The notes: generated from the letters alone by a model not told the origin. DNA of 64,000 bases from Bacteroidia bacterium (GCA_025454975.1 JALONK010000002.1:1-64000), one strand, 5' to 3'; shown: positions 17,573-26,314, counted from the stretch's first letter. Program-made: numbers and translations.

Positions 17573-20500
17573 TTAATAATTTGTTTTAATTAATTTAGAT
17601 ATTTCTCCACTGTAATTCTGGGTAATATATAAGTCTATTTGGGTTTTGATATAATTTCGGTCTTGATTTACAGCTAATGAGATTTCTTCAAAATAATTAT
17701 AATCTATAGATATAAAATCCAATGGTGGTGTCTCATTTAGTTTGTTAAAATGCCTATCAATGCTTACTTTAAAGATGGCTATGTTCTTATTTACTGAATC
17801 AATACCGTTCTCAGTCCAACTATTTATTGAGTCACTTGCTATTCCCATAGTATCATAACTTTTCCCTGTTAAATCGTCTATCAAATCTCCCGCTTCATTT
17901 TTGGACGACTTCCTAAGTTTTTTATTCAAATATAATTCTAACTCAATAGCGTTATCCACTTCATGTATTCTTACATAAGAACCATTTCTTGCTTCAACAA
18001 AATTGGGAGGAAGCATCTCAGCACGTCTATTATAAAAATAAGTAGTATTATGTTTCGCATCAGGAAAACTCAACAATCGGTCAATTCTAAATTGAGTTTC
18101 CGTTCTTAATAATTTAAGTGCATTATCAGTAATATTACCATATTTGTACAAAAATTCCAACATTTTGGTAGGTGTTAATTTGTTAAACGCAGAACGTATC
18201 GCCAAATCATCGTAATAACGTGCAAAGTAAGTAATAAGATTCTTATTTGCCAACAATTTTGAAAGGTTGGTACCACTAATGTTATAAAATTTATCGACAA
18301 AGGCAAGACGTGTGCTGGTAGTAAGTGCATCTAATTTTGAGCCAAATTGGTTGGTAATATACAGATATACTAACCCTTCGCATCGGTTTGCGTTTATCAG
18401 TACTTCTATTCTATTAAAGTCGGGCAATTTATGTTGAAGTAATATCCGCCACCTTTGCACAGCAACGGCATTGTTTGCATTTAATAAACCCCACTTTTGC
18501 TTATCTGTTAATCTACTAAAATTTATATAGAAATAAATTTTTTCAGAACCACTAAACGAGGTTTCAAAAAGATTTTTAATGTTATTTGCGTCAGCACCAA
18601 GTGTGGTTAGCTTAGTTGACATAGCGGTAATGGTGGCTGCATCTTTAGCTAATAGCTCTGCAATTACCAAAACAACTTCATCAAGTGCATTTCTAACTGC
18701 TATACTCATACCTGGTTTAAACAGTAGAATGTTCTGAGCAGATAAATTAGCTAACTCTACGGCAATTGCGCGTGCCGAACTCATGATTTTGAAATTAGAT
18801 AGCACAGCAGCAGGTAAAGTTGAGAGAGCACCAAATGCGGTTAAGGTGGCCACTAACTCTGCAAACTTTTTTCTTTCTGGATCGTTGGTTACTTGACTTA
18901 CATAAGATGATAGAGCAGATATAGTTCCTGCCGTTATGGCAACTGATTCTGCAGCGTTAGCTACGTTGGTCCATATCTTAAATGCAGTGGTCGCGCTTTT
19001 AATACCATTTATATAACGGCCCATTTCTGTAAAATACTTTAAGTAGGCAAGGAATTTTACTCCTCCAATACCCCCAGTTAAAAAAGTAAGGCCAATATCC
19101 AACCCTAAATTAATTACAAGTGAGAATCCTGCATCAAACTCCTTAAGCTGTTCAAAATCTTGGCAATAAAAGAACAAAAATGCAGGTTGTATCGCTTCAT
19201 TTAAACAACTTACTTCTAAATCAGAATCAAACCCTAGTATAAATAATGGTTGAAACAAATGAAAATCGCCAATTGGTATTTTATCTATATTCAATTCTGG
19301 TTCTACATTATAGTTTTCTGTAACATAGCCTAAACGAGTTATACTTGTTTCAGTTCGTGTGATGGTTACAAAGCGATTTTTGAATGCAGATATATAAGCT
19401 ATATCTCTATCAGAACCTTTCTTAAACTCTAATATACCTTGTAGAAAATTTTTATAGTTAAAATAACCATTGGGGTTTATATCAATACCTGGTTGCCCAT
19501 TTGTAAAAAAGATATTATATTTAGATTCTTTCCACAGCTGTAATACTTTTTTTACAAAATACATCCTATTATTTTTTGCGGTAGTAAAAGGAATATAACG
19601 AGCCAACCTATCATCGGTAATCTTTAAATATAAAATTTGAAACATGCTAGCAGATTTATCGTTACCTGCTATCAAATAATCAAGAAACTGATCAGCGTAT
19701 GTTACTTCAATTGAATTAATCAAACTTACTAATATATCTTGATTGTCATCGCTAAGATCTCGTGTTAAAGCATATTTGGTAATTAGTTTAGCACGATCAA
19801 TATAAGATAAAATAGTTAGAGCTTCTGATGAGAAATGAGCCAATAAATAATCATATTTCTGATCATCAGATTTAGATGTCCAACCTAACGGCAAACTAGA
19901 GGCATCACGATAGAAAGCATCAAGCCCTCTTAAATATTGCAAATACGCTCCAAAATTAGGGTCATCAGGTAAAACGCGAAATAATGAATTGGCATGCGTA
20001 GAGGTGCTACCATTTTGATAAAAATATGCCCAATTTTTCTTGATATGAAACAATAACTTTTGTAAACGATTTAAAGTTGAGTATGTTGTATTGTCTGAAC
20101 CAGCTTGGTCAATAAATGTTTGACTTGTAATTTTAGGAAATATTTCAGTTAAAATCGCTCTTTGTCTTAATGTAATTATTGTAGCTATTTTAGCAAATAC
20201 TTCCTTATTAATATCAGATGACCAAGAACTAACAATGGAACCAAAATTATAATCATAAAACTTTTTTCGGTATGTATTAGTTCCAACATAAGTGCCTATT
20301 CTAATAGATTTTGATGGTAATGCAATTGCATTGCCGTCTTTAGTCAAATAATTCTTTACTTGTCCTTTCACGTCTCCTTCAACTAAAAACTTCCATTTTT
20401 CTTGTTGGAGATAGGTAGTATATGGTGAATTAATTACTAACTTTAGAATAATTACTTCATTACCCGGCTTTGCAATGTAGTCAGTAAAATCAAATTCAAT

Positions 20501-20746
20501 TATACTTTTTAAATCGGTTGTTTGTGCGTTTAATAAAATAAATTTGTTGACAGAATAATATCCATTCTTTTGAGTAGATTTAAATCTAGGTCGAAAGTCG
20601 CTACTTTTATAATACCTAAATGTTTCAAAGGCATCTCTTGGATTTTGAAATTGAATTAAAAATCCACTTGTGTCATATTTAAGAGAATGTTCAATATGAT
20701 TTGGTAAAAGCGCAGGTTTACCATCCTTTAATATTACAGTTGCCAT
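17573..20746 (-). CDS. 1057-aa protein with hydrophobic centre and toxin-like C-terminus
   Basis: There is no signal peptide. Residues 1-170 are beta-rich and 170-520 mostly helical. Hydrophobic helices occur at about 540-570 (LGLDIGLTFLTGGIGG), 594-620 and 625-655, as in pore-forming or translocation regions of large toxins. A helical region follows. The last ~130 residues (929-1057) begin with an ELELYLNKKLRKS helix, then AGDLIDDLTGKSYDTMGI, then a SIDRHFNK helix and a DFISIDY strand. From memory this order (GD-hydrophobic-D, TGK-x-YD-x-MG, SID-x-H, DF-x-x-ID) resembles C-terminal toxin domains of CdiA/Rhs-type polymorphic toxins, some with restriction-endonuclease folds. I regard this as a lead, not an assignment. 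Its ATG overlaps the stop of the 707-aa gene by one base, and the 152-aa gene follows after 4 bp. Confidence 0.75.
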   Translation of the reverse strand: MATVILKDGKPALLPNHIEHSLKYDTSGFLIQFQNPRDAFETFRYYKSSDFRPRFKSTQKNGYYSVNKFILLNAQTTDLKSIIEFDFTDYIAKPGNEVIILKLVINSPYTTYLQQEKWKFLVEGDVKGQVKNYLTKDGNAIALPSKSIRIGTYVGTNTYRKKFYDYNFGSIVSSWSSDINKEVFAKIATIITLRQRAILTEIFPKITSQTFIDQAGSDNTTYSTLNRLQKLLFHIKKNWAYFYQNGSTSTHANSLFRVLPDDPNFGAYLQYLRGLDAFYRDASSLPLGWTSKSDDQKYDYLLAHFSSEALTILSYIDRAKLITKYALTRDLSDDNQDILVSLINSIEVTYADQFLDYLIAGNDKSASMFQILYLKITDDRLARYIPFTTAKNNRMYFVKKVLQLWKESKYNIFFTNGQPGIDINPNGYFNYKNFLQGILEFKKGSDRDIAYISAFKNRFVTITRTETSITRLGYVTENYNVEPELNIDKIPIGDFHLFQPLFILGFDSDLEVSCLNEAIQPAFLFFYCQDFEQLKEFDAGFSLVINLGLDIGLTFLTGGIGGVKFLAYLKYFTEMGRYINGIKSATTAFKIWTNVANAAESVAITAGTISALSSYVSQVTNDPERKKFAELVATLTAFGALSTLPAAVLSNFKIMSSARAIAVELANLSAQNILLFKPGMSIAVRNALDEVVLVIAELLAKDAATITAMSTKLTTLGADANNIKNLFETSFSGSEKIYFYINFSRLTDKQKWGLLNANNAVAVQRWRILLQHKLPDFNRIEVLINANRCEGLVYLYITNQFGSKLDALTTSTRLAFVDKFYNISGTNLSKLLANKNLITYFARYYDDLAIRSAFNKLTPTKMLEFLYKYGNITDNALKLLRTETQFRIDRLLSFPDAKHNTTYFYNRRAEMLPPNFVEARNGSYVRIHEVDNAIELELYLNKKLRKSSKNEAGDLIDDLTGKSYDTMGIASDSINSWTENGIDSVNKNIAIFKVSIDRHFNKLNETPPLDFISIDYNYFEEISLAVNQDRNYIKTQIDLYITQNYSGEISKLIKTNY

Positions 20747-22869
20747 TATTCTGCTATTTCATAATAAATAGTTTCATCAATAAAAATACTCATATGTTTA
20801 GTATAATTTTCCGTTGCCCACGTCATATTATCTAAAGAATACAGATAGATATAAGGTGTTATTAAATACAACTCAACACTTCCTAAGGAATTTTCGCCAA
20901 TCAATCCAATCCTTAACTTTTTATACTTATACTCATCATTAACTGAAATACCAGATGGATTTATCGAATCTTTCAAAAAAACTAAAGCTGTGTTTAAAAG
21001 CAAACTGTTGGCCTTTTGCGTAAGGATTAAATCATATTCATCTTTCGAAAACCCAAAGAAGAAAAAATTTGCTTTTCCATGATCTTCGTTTTTTATGCGT
21101 AAAAGCTTTACAATTCCATCACTTGTTTCTGTTTCAATTACAGAAATCATATTCATTTGAATTAATTTTTCTTCTCTAACGCTATTCGACCTGCTTACCG
21201 CAAGCAAAGACATATTAGAAATTGCTTGTTTGGTAAAGTCTATATTTGAACTATTGATAAAATTAACAATACTAACCCTCTTGTAATCTATATTTGTATC
21301 GTCCGGAATGACGTCATATACATTCATTTGATAACTATCAATTGCAGTAATTGATTGGTTAATAATTATTGAATGAAGATTTGACCTCTTAGATAATATC
21401 TCCATAAAAGAAAAACTAACACTTCCGTTTATTGGTGACGGATTAGCGATTCCACAAATGTCATCAAACCAATCACATTTATTCGGTATGTTTTCATTAA
21501 CTCCTGGTGCAATAGGAGTAGCGTTTATCATATATTCATACAAAACCCCATTATATATCATACTCATCACACTACAAACCGGCAATCTTGTTCCGCCTGA
21601 TGCGAAAGCTGCCGTACTTAATTCTATAGGTTTAGTTAATCCTGCCGTATAATCGGGATTATCAATTTCATGGATTAATGTTTTAGCCGTTCCAAAATTA
21701 TTCTTATCTGCATTATCATAACCACCACAAGCTACATATAATCGTGTAGCTCGATTGTTATCGGTTTTTAACTTTAAAAATAGTTTGTAAGCATTAAGGC
21801 TGTGGTTCTGCGGCTGGTTTAAAATTAAAATAGGCCAACCTTGGTTGCCATAAGCATTAGCTGTAAGCGAATTATTTGTTGCACCATACATTAAGTTATT
21901 AGTGCTGTCAATGTTATAGTTGTTATAAAAATTATAACTACGTTGCCTATCCGATTGGATATAAATATACCAGTTATTTCTAGTGCTAAACCTACTTACC
22001 AACTGCGTATAAATATCACCTTCGGTAACAGTTTGTTTGGTTCCGCTTGCATCGGTATAACCTACTATTAAGCCTTGTTGTTGGGCAGTACCGTATAACG
22101 CAGCAATATCAATAAATTGGAATACTTGTTCGCGGGTTACTTTCTTGGCAAATGCTCCACTTACACTAGCAAGATTAATGGTATGTGAAGCCTTGCGTAC
22201 GTATGAAAAATTAAAATCGAAATGCAATTCAGATGCAGGAAATTCAACCTCGCCCCAATCTAATACCACATCAATTCCCGCACTTCCATTGGCAAATCTA
22301 CCAATACTCTCTCCAAGTTTCACAAAGGGCAATTCATACGCTTGTGATGCATTTTCAACACCACCAGTAAATGAAGTAATTTTATTAAAGGCTTGAGAAA
22401 TTTTTTGGCTATTTCCCCATCCTGATGCAGTGGTATTAAAATATCCAATCTGACTTGATGTAAACACCGGTACCGGATTTAAATTGCCGTATAGAGATGC
22501 AAATTCATTTCGAATCTTTATGATTAAATCTGTTCTAGCCGGTGTCCCGGTTGCAGCCAACACCACGTTACTGTCAAAAAAACTATTGGTATTTAAGCCT
22601 CTGTAAATAATATATTTTATTGGTAATCCTTCAATAGGTTGTTCAGTTGGCTTTAATATCACATTCACCAAACCCGACAGCTGGTTACCGTTGTTATCTA
22701 TCTGAGGAGTTATCAATAAATGTCCGCTACACACTGCATAAGCTAACGCATCGCCGCTAATTGCAAAGCCTGCTGTTGTCCTAAATACATCATTACTAAC
22801 AGGACCAAAAGCCATGGCTCCTGATTGACTGATTAAACTAGGGGAAGTAAAAAAATGAAGTGCTGACAT
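20746..22869 (-). CDS. 707-aa unrecognised protein heading the three-gene unit
   Basis: The family is not recognised. The protein starts MSALHFFTSPSLISQSGAM, has no signal peptide, and is beta-rich with many Asn/Gly/Ser. Features visible are a PIKYIIYRGLNTNSFF segment near residue 80, a possible WGEVEFPASELHFDF strand pair near 200-230, a YIYIQSDRQRSYNFYNNYNI segment near 300-320, and a Cys pair around CDWFDDICG near 470. The last ~150 residues alternate strands and charged helices. It is the first gene of a unit with the 1057-aa and 152-aa genes (1-bp overlap and 4-bp gap). Its ATG lies 159 bp downstream of an inverted-repeat box almost identical to the one before the 2149-aa gene. It could be a structural or binding subunit for its neighbours; no catalytic motif is evident. 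Confidence 0.75.
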   Translation of the reverse strand: MSALHFFTSPSLISQSGAMAFGPVSNDVFRTTAGFAISGDALAYAVCSGHLLITPQIDNNGNQLSGLVNVILKPTEQPIEGLPIKYIIYRGLNTNSFFDSNVVLAATGTPARTDLIIKIRNEFASLYGNLNPVPVFTSSQIGYFNTTASGWGNSQKISQAFNKITSFTGGVENASQAYELPFVKLGESIGRFANGSAGIDVVLDWGEVEFPASELHFDFNFSYVRKASHTINLASVSGAFAKKVTREQVFQFIDIAALYGTAQQQGLIVGYTDASGTKQTVTEGDIYTQLVSRFSTRNNWYIYIQSDRQRSYNFYNNYNIDSTNNLMYGATNNSLTANAYGNQGWPILILNQPQNHSLNAYKLFLKLKTDNNRATRLYVACGGYDNADKNNFGTAKTLIHEIDNPDYTAGLTKPIELSTAAFASGGTRLPVCSVMSMIYNGVLYEYMINATPIAPGVNENIPNKCDWFDDICGIANPSPINGSVSFSFMEILSKRSNLHSIIINQSITAIDSYQMNVYDVIPDDTNIDYKRVSIVNFINSSNIDFTKQAISNMSLLAVSRSNSVREEKLIQMNMISVIETETSDGIVKLLRIKNEDHGKANFFFFGFSKDEYDLILTQKANSLLLNTALVFLKDSINPSGISVNDEYKYKKLRIGLIGENSLGSVELYLITPYIYLYSLDNMTWATENYTKHMSIFIDETIYYEIAE

Positions 22870-23028
22870 AAAGGGCTAATAAGGCTGATAAAAATTAAAC
22901 ATTATTTTATTAACGTAAATTTATTCATCATCCTTATACCTTGTTATCAAGCTGGTCTATGACTGAAATTCAACTGTAATATAATTTACTAAAGGTCTTA
23001 CACTTACATAAATTGCTCTTTAAAATTT

Positions 23029-23042
23029 GGTTCTTTTGTACC
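23029..23042 (-). promoter_or_regulatory. Inverted-repeat operator box upstream of the 707-aa gene
   Basis: The box GGTTCTTTTGTACC is identical to the one at 15938-15951 and lies 159 bp from the start codon, against 168 bp there. The flanks also match (TTGG before, CATAA after, then TTAGTA), which argues for one regulator acting on both units. Confidence 0.6.
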
Positions 23043-23238
23043 ATAATTTTAGTACTTGATACAATACCTGATTTTAGAAAAAAATAACTTTTAAGTTTTC
23101 AATACTTGAGCCAATGCTAATACCTTAAGTTGTGTTCAAATTATTGCTTAACACCACACATTTTACTGTATTTGTAATAGCAATTAATTGAGTGAACTAC
23201 GCAAACGCAATCAGTATGATATATTAATTGAGTGGTAA

Positions 23239-23273
23239 ACAAAAAAGGCAAGCTTCCGCTTGCCTTTTTTGTT
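23239..23273 (-). terminator. Intrinsic terminator of the Asp-box propeller gene
   Basis: AAAAAAGGCAAGC and GCTTGCCTTTTTT form a 13-bp stem with a four-base loop (TTCC), flanked by A- and T-tracts, so it could work in both directions. It lies 16 bp after the stop codon of the 23289-24548 gene. Confidence 0.85.
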
Positions 23274-23288
23274 TTAATCATGCTTACT

Positions 23289-24548
23289 TTATTGTTTCAC
23301 AAACTTCTGTAAACTGTTATCAACTTTAACAAAATACATACCTTGTTCTAAACTTTCAATGTTCACGGCAATACTATTAGATGCAAATTCTTCTGCTACC
23401 TGAAGTAGCATTACACGTTGCCCTTGTAGGTTTAATATCTCTATTTCCTTAACAGGTACGCTTAAAGCTAAATCAACATGAAGGTAGCGACTAGCAGGGT
23501 TTGGGTAGGCCGCTTTTATCGTTGCAGTTGGTGTAATGGTGTTTAATCCTGTGGTTAATGAACCATATTGTTTAACACAATTTCTAACACCTCCACCTTT
23601 AGTACCCTGACTGGCAACAATTACATTTTTGTATTTAGCCATGCCTGTTATTTCTCTCGGAATTCCATTAGACGAAAAGGTATCCGAAATATTTGACCAT
23701 GTTGATCCTTCGTTTGACGATACATAAATATCAGGACTTAATCCTAAATTTTCAGTGGTAAATAAACGGTTACCATCGCTAAACAATATACCTACTGTTG
23801 TAAAAGTATTTTTAAATGGCCCAATTTGTGTCCAAGTAGAACCACCATCAGTTGATTTATAAATTGTAGGACCTGAAGCGGCATTACTTGAAATGTATAA
23901 TGCATTATTTGTAGCAACAAAATCTACGAATGACTTAGGATAGGTAGTACCTGTTACTTGAGTAAATACTGAACCGGTGGTTGAAGTAATAATTCCTCTT
24001 GTTGGACTATATCCATAAAAACTATTACCGGACTTTACCATCCTAAAGTCATCTGCAATTATATTTATATCAATATTAGCAACCTTAGCCCAACCGGCTG
24101 TTGGAGAGTTGCGGGTGTACAAACAAAAATCGGTATTAAATAAAGTAGCTAAAAACATTCTATTATCAAATGCCCAAACATTAATCGGTTTACTCCCGTT
24201 TAAACCGGCTGTATCCCATACCCAATTTGTACCTGTATATCTTCTAAATGTGTAATCAGCACCGTTTACAGAATAAAGACGACTATATGCAAAAGCGTAT
24301 TTATAGTCATTAACCCTCGATGAAGGTACTGTAAATATTCTTGTCCACGATTTACCACCGTCGTACGACCTGGCAAGCGTATTGCTTTCTACTGAATAAA
24401 AAAGTGTGTCGTTAACACCCATCATATCAAATATGTATGAATTAGAATCAATACAATTTAATAAAGTCCATCTGTCTTGTGCTTTGCTTACATGGAAATA
24501 ACTGATGAATAAAAATAAGAAAAATGCTTTGTGTAGAATAATTTTCAT
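23289..24548 (-). CDS. T9SS-exported Asp-box (BNR) beta-propeller protein
   Basis: I start the gene at the ATG at 24548 (about 419 aa) because it opens directly with a signal peptide (MKIILHKAFFLFLFIS to SKAQ). A further in-frame extension would need a TTG start at 24599. The body carries several Asp-box motifs, SYDGGKSW, STDGGSTW and SSNEGSTW, typical of sialidase/VPS10-like propellers that bind sugars or proteins. The C-terminus is a type A T9SS sorting domain (AYPNPASRYLHVDL, then GMYFVKVDNSLQKFV). No catalytic residues of a sialidase can be identified, so a binding or adhesion role is more likely. An inverted-repeat box of the same type as those before the giant-protein units lies 70 bp upstream. 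Confidence 0.8.
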   Translation of the reverse strand: MKIILHKAFFLFLFISYFHVSKAQDRWTLLNCIDSNSYIFDMMGVNDTLFYSVESNTLARSYDGGKSWTRIFTVPSSRVNDYKYAFAYSRLYSVNGADYTFRRYTGTNWVWDTAGLNGSKPINVWAFDNRMFLATLFNTDFCLYTRNSPTAGWAKVANIDINIIADDFRMVKSGNSFYGYSPTRGIITSTTGSVFTQVTGTTYPKSFVDFVATNNALYISSNAASGPTIYKSTDGGSTWTQIGPFKNTFTTVGILFSDGNRLFTTENLGLSPDIYVSSNEGSTWSNISDTFSSNGIPREITGMAKYKNVIVASQGTKGGGVRNCVKQYGSLTTGLNTITPTATIKAAYPNPASRYLHVDLALSVPVKEIEILNLQGQRVMLLQVAEEFASNSIAVNIESLEQGMYFVKVDNSLQKFVKQ

Positions 24549-24618
24549 GGTTTGTGTTTGAAATGTATGTTTCAAATTTACAAGCAGAATCCGAAACAAA
24601 ATAAAACAATTGAAAATT

Positions 24619-24632
24619 GGTTCTTTAGAACC
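24619..24632 (-). promoter_or_regulatory. Inverted-repeat operator box upstream of the Asp-box propeller gene
   Basis: GGTTCTTTAGAACC is a near-perfect palindrome (GGTTCT and AGAACC around TT) and the third member of the box family. It has the same TTGG and CAT flanks as the other two. It lies 70 bp upstream of the ATG at 24548 and between this gene and the response regulator gene. Confidence 0.55.
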
Positions 24633-24700
24633 ATTAATGACATTAAAATTACTATGAAAACACCCTAAAAATAAAGTGGTTACCTTTAATAAAATACCAC

Positions 24701-25366
24701 TTAATAGACTTTATAAATATTATGCTTGATGGAATATAATGCTAACCCAACAACATTCTCTGAGTTTGTTTTTTCCATTAACTGTTGGCGATGACGTTTT
24801 ACAGTTAGCGGCGATAAGCAAAGCTGGTCGCCTATTTGCTTGGATGACTTTTGTTCACAAATAAGCCTTAAAATTTCGGCCTCACGAGCAGTTATTATTA
24901 CTTTTTCCGGTTTTATCTTATCACGTCTAACCAATGTATTAAACATTACAGATTTAACCGGTTCACTAAAATAACTTCCCCCGTCCAACACCACTTCAAT
25001 GGCTTTGTTCAAGTCTTCAGCACATGAATCTTTTAACAAATAAGCATCTACACCCAAATCATATAATTTTAGTACATAACCGGATTCATCATGCATACTC
25101 AATATTATTATTTTTACATGAGGTTGATGCTTTTTTAACCATTCTGTAACTAATGTGCCATTTAACACCGGCATATTTAAATCTAATATGATCAGTCGTA
25201 CATGTTTGTTTGGCGACTTATCAAATAAATCTATTACTTCTTTACCGTCTTTACAGATATAAGTGTGATCAAATGAGAATTTGCTTTTAATGGCATTGTT
25301 TATACCATCTCTCATCAGTGCGTGGTCGTCGGCTATAATAACTGACCCGCTTAATTGATTAATCAT
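24701..25366 (-). CDS. NarL/FixJ-type response regulator (REC + LuxR HTH), orphan
   Basis: The 221-aa protein has a receiver domain at residues 8-125 with the acidic pair Asp13-Asp14, phospho-acceptor Asp62 (in ILDLNMPVLNG) and Lys112 (in YLLKDS). A LuxR-type helix-turn-helix follows at about 155-215 (ITAREAEILRLICEQKSSKQI, then LSPLTVKRHRQQLMEKT). It is expected to be phosphorylated by a histidine kinase and to bind inverted-repeat DNA as a dimer. No kinase gene lies nearby, so it is an orphan in this window. Three inverted-repeat boxes occur upstream of the three transcription units immediately following it, so it is the best local candidate to bind them. That link is inferred. Confidence 0.9.
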   Translation of the reverse strand: MINQLSGSVIIADDHALMRDGINNAIKSKFSFDHTYICKDGKEVIDLFDKSPNKHVRLIILDLNMPVLNGTLVTEWLKKHQPHVKIIILSMHDESGYVLKLYDLGVDAYLLKDSCAEDLNKAIEVVLDGGSYFSEPVKSVMFNTLVRRDKIKPEKVIITAREAEILRLICEQKSSKQIGDQLCLSPLTVKRHRQQLMEKTNSENVVGLALYSIKHNIYKVY

Positions 25367-25672
25367 AGATAATTTTATGGTTAATGTAGAATAATATTGT
25401 TTAATTTTTTGCTGTCAAAGTTTGAATTTTGTAATGGTAACGAATAAAATAAATTTTATTTTATAATCTATATTAATTATTCTATAAAATTTATTTCGTA
25501 GCTGCTTATTAATGCTTTAAATAATAAATTAAGCCAACTATCCGCCTAAACTTTTGCAACTATATTGCATTTATGTACCTGTGATTATTAACAACAGAGC
25601 CTTATTCTAATGATATTATAACTTGTTATCTTTTGTATGAAATATTAATTTGCTTTTTTAATATCACCTATT
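25367..25672. promoter_or_regulatory. Divergent promoter region with an AT-rich inverted repeat
   Basis: This 306-bp region separates the response regulator (minus) from the M15 peptidase (plus) and must hold promoters for both. Positions 25441-25459 and 25484-25498 form an imperfect inverted repeat (ATAAATTTTAT against ATAAAATTTAT, both flanked by CGAA or TTCG). No open frame is present. Confidence 0.4.
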
Positions 25673-26218
25673 ATGTCAAAAGATAAAATTACCTTAGACA
25701 GAATACAGTTGTTACACCCTGCTGTGCGCAACGAAGTAGCAGCCATGTATGATCAAATTTGTAATGCCTTAACCGGTTTTGCCATTTGCCGATTTGCTTA
25801 TACCCTAAGAACCTACAAAGAACAAGACGACTTATTTGATTTAGGACGAACCAAAGCAAATCCGAATGGAAAAACAGCAAGACGACCATTAGGAAGTGTA
25901 GTTACAAATGCCAGGGGTGGTCAGTCATATCATAACTTTGGGTTAGCCTTTGATATCGTATTGTTAAAGGATGAAAAGGGTAATGGTAAATTTAATAAAG
26001 CTTCATGGGAAACCAATGTTGACTTCGACGGAGACGGCAGAGCGGATTGGCTTGAAGTGGTAACCATCGCAAAACAATTCGGATGGGAATGGGGAGGTGA
26101 TTGGAGATTTACCGATATGCCTCACTTCCAAAAAACATTCGGAAAATCGGTTGTTGAACTCGATCGCCAAATAAAAGCCGGACAGGTAATTAAAGGCACA
26201 AGATATCCAATTCTATAA
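25673..26218 (+). CDS. M15 family peptidase, phage endolysin type (L-Ala-D-Glu peptidase-like)
   Basis: The 181-aa protein has the M15 zinc site: His87 and Asp94 in YHNFGLAFD and His151 in MPHFQ. Upstream is the substrate-binding Arg46 region (LRTYKEQDDLF). This matches VanY/endolysin-type peptidases that cleave peptidoglycan stem peptides. Residues 117-125 (DFDGDGRAD) form a DxDxDG calcium loop in the same region where the T5 endolysin carries its regulatory Ca site. No signal peptide is present, so as in phage endolysins it would act from the cytoplasm only after membrane breach, or be a cytoplasmic recycling enzyme. It stands alone, divergent from the response regulator, with a terminator at 26247-26281. 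The adjacency to the giant-protein cluster may be meaningful; no holin gene is seen. Confidence 0.85.
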   Translation: MSKDKITLDRIQLLHPAVRNEVAAMYDQICNALTGFAICRFAYTLRTYKEQDDLFDLGRTKANPNGKTARRPLGSVVTNARGGQSYHNFGLAFDIVLLKDEKGNGKFNKASWETNVDFDGDGRADWLEVVTIAKQFGWEWGGDWRFTDMPHFQKTFGKSVVELDRQIKAGQVIKGTRYPIL

Positions 26219-26246
26219 TTCCAACTTGTTAACTACTTCAAACAAC

Positions 26247-26281
26247 AACCTCATCAAATTAACAATGGATGAGGTTTTTAT
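26247..26281. terminator. Bidirectional terminator between convergent genes
   Basis: AACCTCATC and GATGAGGTT form a 9-bp stem followed by TTTTTATTT on the plus strand. It lies between the M15 gene (plus) and the F420-type oxidoreductase gene (minus). Confidence 0.75.
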
Positions 26282-26314
26282 TTAAAAAACTTAAGCTATT
26301 TGTCAAAACCACAT

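Larger units (their letters stand above)
22870..23288. other. Intergenic region with operator box and terminator
   Basis: This stretch holds the 5' region of the 707-aa gene, with the inverted-repeat box at 23029-23042, and the terminator of the Asp-box propeller gene at 23239-23273. No open frame of interest is present. Confidence 0.6.

Noticed and set aside
3155-22869. Extracellular contractile injection system, Tc toxin or Rhs locus
   Set aside because: No sheath, tube, baseplate, ATPase or spike gene is present, and the large proteins have no YD-repeats or TcA/TcB-like core, so the cluster cannot be called one of these.
23289-24599. Longer N-terminus of the Asp-box protein starting at 24599
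   Set aside because: It would need a TTG start and would put 17 residues in front of a clear signal peptide beginning at the ATG at 24548.
25673-26218. Prophage lysis gene within a prophage
   Set aside because: No integrase, capsid, terminase, tail or holin gene is seen on either side, so a prophage cannot be supported.
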